Shown here: one piece after another, positions 49,446 through 61,009 of the stretch | Layout: every line of letters begins with the position of its first letter | Numbering within the stretch: position 1 is the stretch's first letter | The notes under the pieces: generated by a model | Databases searched by the model: none | The model's input: only the letters and a program-made list of their open reading frames with translations | What the model was told of the DNA's origin: nothing | Position numbers and translations under genes: made by a program | Assembly (NCBI GenBank): GCA_025602905.1 | Contig: JAHLKI010000013.1 | Location: 744,001-808,000 of the forward strand | Source of the DNA: Phlyctochytrium arcticum | Lineage: Eukaryota; Chytridiomycota; Chytridiomycetes; Chytridiales; Chytridiaceae | Length of the DNA stretch: 64,000 nt | Direction: 5' to 3'

Positions 49446-51830
49446 ATGGCAGGCGTTGCGCCAGTGCCCGCCGGTGGAGATGCTAGGACGTTGCAGCACG
49501 GCAGATGGTACCAAGACAACCTTGGTACATCAGTTAATCTAGATGGCAGCCAACAGACCAAGGTGCCTTATCCACGTAAGTGCTACTTCATTCTTCAGCG
49601 CGCAGTATACTGATTCCTCGCAGGGTCTACAATTAATCGCCAGCCCGACAATCCTTCCCTGTTCTTTGGCGGCAGCTCGGTAGCGCAGACCCAACATCTT
49701 CCAAATGTCTCACGCGGCCCCGGAATTATGAACACCATCTATAGCGTTCCAGAAGATGCCCAGGAAAGACGCCAAGAGATGCGCAAAGAGTTGGCACATT
49801 GGGCGGTTATTCAAGGGGAAGAGAAGGAAGCGCGCAAGCGCAAGGAAAAGGAAGATCGCTTGAAGGAAGGGAGCGAAATGTCTTGGCCCTTTGAGCATCG
49901 AAGGGCGCCAGTGGCAGGTCGGAGAGGAGGGTCAGTATCTAATCAGGATAACAAAGGTTAGCGAGATTTTCCCACTCATATTCAGCTATACTAACATACC
50001 GTTCAAAGGTCGACGCGTGATGGAAAATGTAAGTGGCAAAGCTTATTTTGGTATGCTGTACCACTGACCAAGTCGCTTGGGATGGCAGGCACCAGATCAG
50101 GGTCTTTTTGCAGGCCTGGGCGACTCTCATCGCCAGAACCAGCGGCAATCGGCACCACGCGCAGCAAAAGAAGAGCAGCTGTACTCCGCGAATGACACAT
50201 ATACCACTACTGCAGACGTGCCACATGCCCAACCTCTGCTAACCCGTGCGGAGCAGATACGGCAAAATCGTAACCAGCATTACGACCCCATATCGTGGAG
50301 AAAGATGGAAGCGCAGCCCGCACCAAGGCCGCCAGCAAAGTATGATATTCAAAAAGGTGAGCACCTGTGATTTGAATCGCGATATCCCAAGCAAGCGCGT
50401 TTGCTCAATTCCCTAGCAGATCCATCCAATATCATGAATACAATACCAAGTCTGTCCCGACGCACGCCCCCAAAACAACAACCCCAATCAGCCTACTGTG
50501 CTTCCACAAAGCCCTTGAGGCGGATACGAACTGATATAGGTGCGCAGCCACGGCCTGATCATTACGACCACGGCGGAGTAACGGAATACATTCACCCTGT
50601 GGGCGTCAACGAGAACGCGGTATGTTCTCAAGATAAACTTTGAATTTATACTCACTAATCGATTATGTTTCTGATCCGCAGGCCGATCCCTCATACTTTC
50701 ATTTTGGTCGCCCTGGAGCTGGAGCCCCCCTCCTACATCCCCAGACCCGTGCGATCGATGCACACCGCGCTGGACTAAATCGAGATGAAAAAGTAAGCAA
50801 CCAAATCCAGACAGGTTGGAATGCCATACGATTTTTCTACAATCGGGCATGAGGACAGCAATCCCGAACACGTTTTGATGCAGAGTTTGGGGTGGGAGGG
50901 GATACGTAGCAGCTATAGCAATGTTGTATACCTATCCCCTCCCCAATAAAAACCAAAGTTCCTATTTAAGCCTTCTGTTCGACCCAATGGTGCCTTGCGC
51001 AGTACATGTCCAATTTTCTTTTTCTGTCGACCGCCTTGACTAACCGATCCTTTACTTTTATAATGTTTTCTCTTAGGATATGCACAATGCCAATCAGGTC
51101 AACTCTGAGCCCACACCCCCCTCGAGCAATCCTGACTCCAAGATAATGGAAGATGTAGCGAAGCGACAGCGCGAGGTGCTGCGCCAACATGAGAACGCAT
51201 TTGAAGGCAACCCACAGTATCAGACAATCGCGCCTTCCAATTCGGAAGTGTCGGCCAGTTGGTCGCCTCAGTTCCAGCAACCAACACCCCGCTATAACAT
51301 CAATCCCCCTTTGAAGGAGCAAGCACTATACGTATCGCAGGAGAAACCGCGTAACCGAAAACAAGAAGAACCTACCCAGCTCCCCGATCCGTGGAATTGG
51401 GGATCTGATCGCGTTTACAATCAAAATCGTGGCGGCCACCGCACTTCTGATGTCTTCGCTGGGGTAAGCGTGAACGTTGCTCGCACTGTGTTTCAAGCAA
51501 CGATTTAACATGCTTCGTGTTTCCGTGCAGCTACAGCAACGTCCTATCGACCAAAATCGCGCTGAAGCCTATCATGCAGACCTGGATCGGTTAGTATCCC
51601 AGCGGGCTGAGCAGAAGCAGAGAGCCCGTGAAGAAGATACGCGTTTGGGGCTACAGCATATAAACGTGTCCGGGGGGTCTGGCCTACCTGGTCGGTACCA
51701 AAATGCGCCAACCTACGGGCAGGGAATGCCACCGGCAGACATCATTCGTGAAGCTGTGCTCGGTGAAGGGGAGGGAAGGGCTCATTTCCCTAAGCCCATG
51801 CCATTTAGAGGGGGAAGACGAAGAGAATGA
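49446..51830 (+). CDS. unrecognised 583-residue low-complexity protein
   Basis: Eight exons (49446-49575, 49624-49956, 50009-50028, 50089-50356, 50417-50619, 50682-50792, 51077-51463, 51531-51830) sum to 1,752 nt, 583 residues; exon 3 is only 20 nt. The protein is rich in Gln, Asn, Pro and Arg, with a charged helix (RKELAHWAVIQGEEKEARKR) and an Ala/Asp/Leu motif near the C-terminus (AEAYHADLDRLVSQRAEQKQ) like short helices of centrosomal or flagellar scaffold proteins, ending FPKPMPFRGGRRRE. That resemblance is loose. Intron 6 (284 nt) is much longer than the others and contains a hairpin and AATAAA; without splicing there, the protein ends early at 50852. Splice signals include a perfect TACTAAC branch point in intron 2. 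Confidence 0.75.
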
Positions 51831-51916
51831 GACTGAATACACTTCAGGTCTCATTAAAATTGATTTTGCATTTACACATAATAAGATATGTTGCCAGAAG
51901 TATAGCTGAGAAACTA

Positions 51917-54900
51917 CTATCCCCGATGTTGGGTAAATTTCGGTGCGTTCGAGCTTCCAAAGCCTCCAGACTGACCAAAGGACGATTGACTTGATGCTGC
52001 GTTACCAAAGCTGCCGAAACCCGTGCTCGCTGGTGCTCCTCCTCCGAATACACTGGTTGGCGCAGAACCACCGAAAGCATTCGGCGCGGCACCGCCGCCA
52101 AATGCGCTACCATTGTTTGCGTTCGCGGCACCGAAAGCACCAAAGCCAGAACCTGCAGGCTGCTGCTGACTATTGCCCCCAAAGACAGAACTTGCTGGCT
52201 GCTGGGTATTGCTCCCGAAAGAAGCGAAGCCGGTCGGGGCCGACGCTTGGGTGCTCGCACCGAAGACGGACGGTTGATTGGCAAAAGATCCGAAACCACT
52301 AGGCTGAGCTCCCGTCGAGGTGTTTGCAACCGAGCCAAAGCCGCCAGTGGCAGGCGCAGCCGAACCGAACGAGCTGAAACCCGTAGGCTGTGCAGCATAC
52401 GACGAGAATCCACCACTAAGAGCGGCGATTAATTGCACGGTCAAATACATCGCAAGCTGATCCGAACCCACCTTGATTGCTTCGCACTGTTCGCCATTGA
52501 CGCTAATGACCCAAATGATGAACCCATTCTGTAATCAAATTTTAGAAACTCAAAACACCATAATATTTGTTAAAATTTGTGACACTTACGCAGAGGCCGA
52601 TCCAAATCCTCCGGGTGCTGATGTCATTGCTGCACCTCCAAAGCCACTTGGGGCCGCAGATGATGCACTACCAAATGGACTGGCCGATCCAAAAGAGGCG
52701 CCAACCACCTGTGCCATTGAACTAAAGCCTCCGCCGAATCCAGTCGCGGGGGCAGCGGTACCAAAGCCTGACTGGCCGAAAGCTGGGGTTGGTGGAGTTC
52801 CGAACGCAGATGCGGCGGTAGGGGCCTGTCCAAAAGCAGGAGCAGCACTTCCGAAAGGCGTGACTGTGCTCAAGGGCTGACCGAATGCAGAGGAAGCGGG
52901 GTTTTGAGCACCAAAGCCGGAAGACTGGCCAAATCCTGCTGTTGTTCCAAATCCACCCGAAGTTGCAGGTTGTCCGAACGTCGATGCTGGAGCTTGAGAC
53001 GATCCAAATGTCGACTTTTGCCCAAAGGTGCTTGGGGCTGAACCTAATCCACTCGCTTGTCCAAATGCCGGGGCGGCGGTAGACGCAGCACCTAGTGTGG
53101 TGGCTGCGCTTCCAAATCCACCGAAAGAACCAGATCCACCAGCTGAAGTACCCCCTAAGCTTCCAAAACCAGATCCAAATGCGCTTGTTAAATCTGAAGC
53201 AGGCGTTGCACCAGGTGTAGCGAATTGCGCTTTTTCCTCGTCCATACTATCCATGGCATCGCGACTAGCCGGTGTTTGGAGCTCAGAAGATTGAACTTTC
53301 AGCGGAGCCGTCTGGCTAGCATTATCGCTAGCTGGGGCTTCGGGCTCAGAGGCTGGAACTTTCAGTGGACCCGTCTGGGTAGGTAATACGTTGTCAGTAG
53401 CCGATGCTTCCGGCTCAGATGCCTGCGCTTTCAGCGGAGCCGTCGGGGTAGGTAATACATCGCTAGCTGGAGCTTCCGGCTCAGATGCTTTGACTGTCAG
53501 GGGGGCCGTCTGGCTTGGCACAGCATCATCACTAGCCGGTGTCTTCGGTTCAGAGGCTTCCGCTTTCGGTGGAGCCGTCTGCGCAGGCTTAACGCTCAAG
53601 GACTTTGTGGGCGAAGCTGGGCGCATTGGCCTAGGGAGCGAGGTGCGCCGCGGCATTTTCTCAGGGACAGGAGATTGCCGCTCGTCTGGCGACTGCAAGT
53701 CAGCCAACTCATCTTTAGCTTGAGACGGTGACGGTGGGCAGGGGGACAATGGGCGCACAGGCCTGGGCAGTGAGCTTCGAGCGCGCAGTTTGTCAGGTGA
53801 AGGAGATCGCCGGTCGTCAACCGACCGTTTTCGCTCGGTAGGGGTGCTCGGTCTTTTATCAGCTTTATCGGGTGAGGACGATCGCCGGTCGTCAACCGAC
53901 CGTTTGCGCTCGGTAGGGGTGCTCGGTCTTTTATCAGCTTTATCGGGTGAGGACGATCGCCGGTCGTCAACTGACCGTTTGCGCTCGGTAGGGGTGCTCG
54001 GTCTTTTAGCAGCTTTATCGGGTGAGGAAGATCGCCGGTCGACAAAAGGCCTTCGCTCAGTAGGGGTGCTCGGTCTTCTATCAGGCTGCGGGGCAATGGG
54101 AGTTGTTTCACGCGGTTCGTCCTTGACTGGGGGCGGAGGACTTGGTTGGCGAGGAGTTGAGGCCGGCAGAGGGGTAAAGAACATTTCGGGCATCTCTGTT
54201 CTGACAGGGGGAGTTGGTCGCTGAGGAGTCGAAGCGGGCATGGGGAAAGAGAATGCTTCGAGCGAGCCCTTCTTGACGAGGGGCGGAGATATTGGTCGCA
54301 CAGGGGTCGGAGACACCTGGGGAACGGGACTTGGTTGGCGCACGGGGGGCGGAGACATTGGTCGCACTGGGGTCGGAGACAGCTGGGGGATGGGACTCGG
54401 TTGGCGCAACTTCTCTTTCACTGTGGGGAGCAACTCCTCTTTCACTGTGGGCGAAGGAGTTGGTCGAGACGGAGTTGGAGACAACGGGGGGGAAGGAGTT
54501 GCCTCACGCAACTCTTTCCTGACTGGAGGGGTTGTGGCCGTTTCCACTACTGTGGTGGCTGCGCTTCCAAATCTACCGAAAGAACCAGATCCGCCAGCTG
54601 AAGTACTTCCCAAGCTTCCGAAACCAGATCCAAATGCGCTCGTTAAATCTAAAGCAGGCGCTGGTCGGCGGGGGGTTGGAGACGGCGGGGCAACAGGGGT
54701 TGTTTCGCGCGGTTCTTCCTTGACAGGGGGTGCAGGACTTGGTTGGCGGGGACTTGGGGCCGGCAAGGGGGTAACGAACATGTCGGGCATCTCTTTTCTG
54801 ACTGGGGGAGTGGGGCGCTGAGGAATTGAAGAGGGCATAGGAAAAGAGAATACTTCGCGCGAGCCCTTCTTGACGCGGGGTGGAGACATTGGTTGTACAG

Positions 54901-57900
54901 GGGTCGGAGCCAGCTGCGGGATGGGACTTGGTTCGCGCAACTCTTCTTTCACTGCAGGTGAAGAAGTGGGTCGGTACGGTGTTGGTGACAACGGGGGGGA
55001 AGGAGTTGCTTCGCGCAACTCTCTTTTAACTCGAGGAGTCGTGAGCGCTTCCACGAGATTCTCGCGACTCAGGACATCTGGCTGTTTCAATAGGTATGAA
55101 CTCAGATGCTGATCGTAGTTCTTGACCAACAGGCGAGCCCGATTCACGGTTGTACTCTGCAAAGCGTTCTTCATGGCACGCCGGATCCGCAAACGGGTAT
55201 GGACAACCTGTTGGGTTGCGGGCGCGATGATTTTAATCGCTTCATCCTCTTCTTCGCTGTCTGAATCGAACAGGCCATATCCGGCATGCTTTCGCATTCT
55301 AGGCGCAGATTGTGCCGACGACGATTCAATCTTGACAGGTGAGTTTTGCAGGGACAGTTTCGCCATCAGACCCTTCAAGTCCGATTCGTAATCTTGCAAA
55401 CGGTTTGCATTCTCGATTGTTGACCGTGTTACATGATTTGTGGTACGGCAGATAGCAGCCCAGGTAGGAACCTTTACTCTGAGCTCCTGTAATCGCTTGT
55501 TGTCCTTAAAATCATGATCTTCGCCTGTAAGCAGTCGTTCAGTGAGCTTAACGCGCGCCAAATGATCAGAAAGAGCATCCAAGCTCTGTTCGACGTCCCG
55601 CTTTCGGCTCAATAGTTTCTCTCGTACTTCCGCATCCTCCGGACCCAAAGGTGCCTCCCTGATGTATTCTGCGGTCGAAGGATTTTTAAAGATTTCCAGG
55701 CGTTCCCGACATTCCTCAACTTGAACATCATGATCAGGGAAAATCTTTGTTAATTCTTGGATGTCTTTTCGCAACTGTCCAACGCGATTCCGGTACTGAG
55801 AAATCTTTTGGCCCACATCTTTTGTACGTTGCATTAATGCCGATGTGTCGGAAAGCGACCATTGACCCGACTTGGAAGTACTCGCCGCGGAAGTAACAAT
55901 ATCTTCATTTTCCTGAACTGCAAGTCCCAGGTCCTCAAGTTCTCTGCAGAAGCTCGAATAAAGCTCTCCCATTTTCTCCTGGACGACCTGCGGATCTTCT
56001 TCAGCTTCGGGCTTAGGTTTGGACGCGGTAGCTTTTGCGGGCGTGGCTTGGGCAGTAGAAGGCGTTGGAGCAGGTGCTGCTTCGGAAGAAGGCGTTGCGG
56101 TACTTCGCGCAAGTGCAGCATGCAGACCGCCCTTTGCCTGGGCCGAATCGGTTGGTGCCGCCGCCGAAGGGGCTGAAACGAGACTTTTGTTTGTACTTGG
56201 TGCCGGCGTCCCGCCAAAAGTTGAGGATGGGGTAAAGAAAGCGGGTGTCCGTGCGGCAGCAGGAGTTCCAAAGAGACTCTTAGAAGCGGCCGGAGTGCCA
56301 AATAGCCCAGGTTTGTTCCCGGCTGCCGGTGTGCCAAACAACCCCGACTTGAGCGCAGGTACCGTGGCCGGTGCACTTGCGGTCGGTGCGGAGGATGATC
56401 CTGGGTTTGAAAAGTTAATCCCTGCCTTCGGGACGGGGTCATCCTTCTTAGCGGCACTGGGAGCGAACGAAAAAGTGGTTGCAGCTGGTTTGGATTCGAT
56501 CGCGGGGACAGTCGATGTTCCAAAACCACCAAAATTGCCAAATCCACCGCCACTGAAAGCAGACGCTGCTGGCTTCTGTGACGCAGAAGCAGGGGTGGGA
56601 GCTGTACCCGCAGACGGAGTCCCAAACAAGTTTGTGCTGGTTGATGGCGGGAGAGCAGCTCCAAAACCTCCAAAACCCGCAAATCCTTTTGCCGGCTGTG
56701 AAGCGAAGGAACCGAAAGGATTGGCCGGTGCAGGTGCAGGTGCCGTCGCCGAAGGGGCAGAGGCATTTGCCTTTGGTGCTAGGTCTGCGATTGGGGCCGC
56801 TTTGGGCGCCGAACTTGCACCTGGCATAGCCTCTGGCGCTTTCAGCAATTCGTTCTTGTACTGGGCGGCACCACCCTTGGTATCAAAGCAGTGATATGCA
56901 AGCAGCTGTCCGGCGTTGGTGTAGGCATACAAAATAGGTACTGGTGGGTACGCAGGCATATCTGGAGTTGGTGCTGGTAAACTGTCGCTACTAGTCAAAT
57001 CCTGAGCCAGCCCAATAAGCCAAGTATTCTGATCGTTGTCATCTAACGGCAATGTGATCCCGTTTCCTTCGTCCAGAAACCAATTGGCCCAATTGGTCTC
57101 GGAATCACACCCAATGAACCCAAATTCAGATGCATTAGCATTGGCGACTGCGAGAACATATTTGATGTTTGGTGCCCTGAGTAAAAGAATCATAAGAAAA
57201 AGTTCAAAGACGGTATACCTTCCAGCAAAACTCACAGTGATCGGAGGGGCTCAAATACATAATGACTAGCTTTGTCAGAATCTGGATATACAGGCTCATC
57301 AAACTTAGTGTAGGTGGTAGTAACCTAGGATCAGACCGCGTTGTTAGCAACCTGGCATATCTATAACGTACCAAAACCAATAATGACGTTCTTACCGGCT
57401 TTGCTGTTTGTGTAATTGTGTATATCGAGTTGGCATCCGTTTCCACCTGCGTAAAGGACGCAACGAAAACACGGTTCTCCAACCAAAATAGCTGGGCTAC
57501 TTTAGAAATATTGTGAGATCAGAGCTTTTGGGAAGGCTAACTATATAATCATTTTACCTGCGACCGGTCCATCTGTGCCACTCGGTGGGGGAACCCGGTT
57601 TTTGATGTCACCTTCAGGCGTGACTTGAATGATTTCACCCGATGACAGACCACAGGCCACTTGTTTGCCCTTTGGACTCCAAGAAACTGTACAACCCCAT
57701 AAATATATGCGTTTCTGCCAGGACACGCGTGTTGACACTTACTAGCTGTTGCGCCATTAACGGGCAATGTTACAGAGGTCCCATCCCCCTTGACAAGGAC
57801 CACAGACCCGTCGTCCTTCAAAACAGCAATAGTGTCTGGGATGGCTTCTGGATTGGCTCGCAGTGCTTTAATGGTTCCTCCCACAGATAGTTTCGCCATA

Positions 57901-58495
57901 GGTTCTACAGAGACATCCCCGGCCTATAGGTAGCGGTTAGTTGAGTTGTGAGAGAGACAATAAAGCATAAAAAGCAACATACCCCCGCCTGCACAATACT
58001 CTGTAACTCCCACAAATAAACCTCTCCTGTAGATGTGGCGACAATGATATGTGTTTCAGGTGCATCCAAAGCAATATGTAAAACATTCTTCAATCCCGTC
58101 GCCTTGACGAATGTAGCCCCTGTCACCTTGGGCACAATTCCCTTTGCGGCATTGGTGGTTTGGCTGCGAACGGATTTTGATGGAATGAATGCAAAGCCTG
58201 TCACCCTTGTTTAGACTCAATTCCACGGAGGCCTGGTGGGGTTGGTTCTTACCATCATTCGTTCCGCAGACTGTATAACCGAATCGATTGGAGGTTGCTA
58301 AAAGAGTAGCGTGCGAAGGGACGTTGAGCGGCACGGCTGATATCTGAAGCTTGACCTCAACTTGCAAGGGACGGAAGTGAAGCGGCTAGATGCAAATGAT
58401 GAGATTCACTGCGTGGCCAGTAATGCGCCGGGTTTGAAGATAGTACCACCTACCTCATAGTCAACGGGGTCCGGGGTCACCACTTGAGTGGTCAT
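51917..58495 (-). CDS. nucleoporin NUP214/NUP159-like, beta-propeller plus FG repeats
   Basis: mRNA-export nucleoporin of the cytoplasmic pore face, which docks the DEAD-box helicase Dbp5. Exons on the minus strand: 58495-58454, 58385-58253, 58197-57983, 57923-57743, 57686-57558, 57499-57396, 57324-57236, 57176-52590, 52528-52472, 52415-51917; the sum is 6,036 nt, 2,011 residues. Residues 1 to ~430 are the propeller (LLATSNRFGYTVCGTND, IIVATSTGEVYLWEL, AISWSPKGKQVACGLSSGEI, WLENRVFVASFTQVETDANS). Then come FG/GFG motifs, a coiled coil near 55.3-56.0 kb (EELEDLGLAVQENEDI-like acidic helices, VEQSLDALSDHLARVKLTER), a very long Pro/Ser/Thr region with repeats, and a second FG block to the C-terminus. 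FG repeats after the coiled coil are the animal NUP214 order; yeast Nup159 ends with the coiled coil. Confidence 0.9.
53808..54090 (-). repeat. 75-bp coding tandem repeat in the nucleoporin
   Basis: Units start at 53808, 53883, 53958 and 54033, exactly 75 bp apart, and encode a 25-residue module (RPSTPTERKRSVDDRRSSSP, then DKADK). The first three are nearly identical at DNA level. The basic/phosphorylatable SP-rich module recalls SR-type tails. Confidence 0.88.
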
Positions 58496-58837
58496 TTTGA
58501 CTGGATTTTCAGGTACCAGACGCGGTATAAACTGGCTCGGACGAAGAATGCCCTCCTTGCTTTGCTCTATCGGTCGACGCTACTGTTAAGTATCGAGATT
58601 TCTAGAAGGGTTATTTCGACAGCAATTCTATCCTGATCGCGAAAGGTGTTGAAACTCTCGACCATGAGCAAGTCTCACGAGTCTCACGTACGTTTGATAT
58701 TGAGCTGCGCCGCACAGTCACGGCATTTAAACACATTTAAACACTCACCTGTGAAATTATGAATGAGACAGTTTATTCAGATTTGGTGAATCAAAAGAGT
58801 AGTAAAGATTTAAGTTCATTGATGAGAAGAATTTTGT

Positions 58838-59980
58838 CTAATTCATCAAGAGGCATTCGATTTTACCATCTGTAGATTGTTTAGCTAACCCAAGGTCCGT
58901 AATAGAACGGGATCGTGGGTGCCAGCAGGACACTTCGCGAATGGACAAGCCGTTTCTCCTTTCAGTAGTGGTTACTGATGATGAGAATCGACCCTTCCGA
59001 AAGTCCACAACGACGTAGTCCTTCCCCTTGAGTCCATGGTATATTCCTTTGGGAAAAATCGATCCATGTGATGCCCAATTCTGTCCCCATCTTTTAGGAG
59101 CTCGATCCCCCAGCGGATGTCGCCGTTAAGATAAAACTCTATCTCGCCCGCGATTCGCTCACTTGGCTCCTCGCCAGGTTCAGAAAATACGGTCGATAAA
59201 TCCGGGCAAATCGCGCACGATGGTGGAGTGCAGCAAGGGATTGCATCAAAAGATGTTGGAACGCCAGGAAGTCAGATGCGAACTTCTTGTACAATGCCCC
59301 TTCGCTTAAAGTTGCTCCGAGGAAGAGAGGTTCCGCATCGCTGCGGTACCACTGTGCCGAGCTTCTCCAGGGATCCACTCTACTGTAGAATTCCTAATAC
59401 ACTGTTGATTCATCAACTCTGAAGCATCTGCTTCGTGCTTTGACAGTGGCGAGTGAAAACGGACAACTCGTCCGCTGACGTGGCTGTTTCCATTAAGGCC
59501 ATGAAGTCGGATGCGAACTTTTTGTATGATGCCCCTTCGAATTGCACCTAGGTAGAGAGGTTCCGCATAGAAGGGCTCACAGGCAAACTCTTCCAGCAGG
59601 CATTGATAGCAATTCTTCGTCCGAAGTTCCATTAATACCTCTTCTTCTTCTCGCATCAGATGGGTTAACGTGATGTAATCTGGCGAAGGCTGAAGATGGT
59701 CAAAATTGGGCGTCCAAATTTCCCTCAATTTGCGGCCAACTGCAGCCTTCAAATTGATGATTGCACCGTAAATAGCATCCGGGGAGACTGTTATCCGACC
59801 TGAACGTCTATGATCATCGCAACAGGATAGTTCTAGCAAAATAGACATTCGACGAGATGAATCAGCGTTGTGTATACCGAACTTAAAAAAAGTAGCTTAT
59901 ACCTGCAGAGTTTGGCTCAGTACACCACTTTTTCGATTGAGAATTCGACAAATCTGGACTATCACTTGAACGTTTATGTT
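58838..59980 (-). pseudogene. Crinkler/RHS-type PD-(D/E)xK remnant with frameshifts
   Basis: Minus-strand fragments in different frames. From about 59980: a Ser/Lys-rich exon (TVTEHKRSSDSPDLSNSQSK), a GTATAAG donor, then ELSCCDDHRRSGRITVSPDA, AVGRKLREIWTPNF and THLMREEEEVLMELR. Near 59150-59050 lies a block of the type seen in fungal and oomycete Crinkler C-terminal nuclease-like domains: ERIAGEIEFYLNGDIRWGIE followed by LLKDGDRIGHHMDRFF, with the acidic residues and W-G-I-E-L core; then, in another frame, KGKDYVVVDFRKGRF. At least three frame changes (near 59560, 59200 and 59055) and a stop break it. A segment of about 90 bp is present twice (59280-59350 and 59510-59580). No intact header domain was found. 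Family call rests on the WGIEL/VVVDFR pattern only. Confidence 0.5.
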
Positions 59981-61009
59981 CCGTTACTGTTTGCACTGAT
60001 GCGGGCAATGTGGTGAATAAATGGCTAGGAAAGATAGAAAACTACGTTGCGCAATTCGTTCGAGAAGAGATAGGGAGGATGTGCTATGTAGGATGTGCGT
60101 GCCGGTACGAATGCAACAGAATTGAACAATAATACGTTCAGAAAAGGCGACGAAAGTTGCGAAGAAAAGCAAAGGAAAAGAAACTGCAAAGAAACGGAAT
60201 TATTTAAGGCCGCAAGGAGACAGCGTAGATGCACGAGACTCCTACAGTACCTATACGACTGTTGCTGGACTGTTGAGGTAGCGATGGACTGATGGTAAAG
60301 AGATGCAGAGCGTCAAATCACAACAGAGCTGCGAAAAACCAAGAGACATTTGTTTGACGAATACTGAAGTACACGTGAGGAAGACACTCCTGCTCGGTCC
60401 TTTGCTCTTCGGGTAGACGTTACAGTGCTGCTAAATACTGGAATCTGTCGTGGAATCGGGTGGATCTTCGAAAGCTCTGTCAGTGCTCTCAAAGCAGGGA
60501 GAGAGGGTCCCCATAAAGAAAAGGCCATCCCGGCAGTCCCGGCCGCAGTGAGATGAAGGTTGAGAAGCCAGATCTCAAAAGCAAGATTCCATTCAGGGAA
60601 GGTGGCTGATCTCTGGGGCCTTGGCCGCCCCCGCCGAAGGAGATTTTGTCGCGTGGGGGAAATGATCCAAAATCCAAAGGGACATTTTGGTCGCGTTGAG
60701 CAACCCCCTGGCCCGCCGAAGGTCTTGAATAAAAAGTGCACCGTCTCCGAAAACTGTCAACTAACCTAAATACTGAGTATAGGAAAAAGAAAGTGTTCAT
60801 ACGCTCGAGTATATATCCCAGCCTCATATATACCACGATCTTAGAGAGATCCCAGTCTGACGACAGCCGAGCGATAAGAGGCCCGCCACTTGGCCACCAC
60901 CACCACACAGAGGCCTTTGCGCAGGTGTTATATAACGACCCCCCCAACGAATTCACAGAACAGAAATACTTGGAAAGACCATTAATTAGGATACTACTGA
61001 AGAGAAGCG
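59981..61009. other. 1.0-kb interval, no supported gene
   Basis: Upstream of the NTF2-like gene. Open frames are short and overlap on both strands. The element GCCCGCCGAAGG/CCCGCCGAAGG-like occurs near 60632 and 60712. Probably promoter plus decayed sequence attached to the Crinkler remnant. Confidence 0.4.

Noticed and set aside
55834..56894. Long frames on both strands inside the nucleoporin (up to 310 codons)
   Set aside because: They are Arg/Leu/Pro or Gly/Ala/Val shadows of Ser/Ala/Pro/Gly-rich nucleoporin coding sequence, with no independent features.
57177..57235. N-terminal extension of the large nucleoporin exon (MSFAGRYTVFELFLMILLLR)
   Set aside because: This is intron sequence: a GTGAGT donor at 57235 and a CTCAG acceptor at 57178 join the propeller exon to the conserved frame at 57176.
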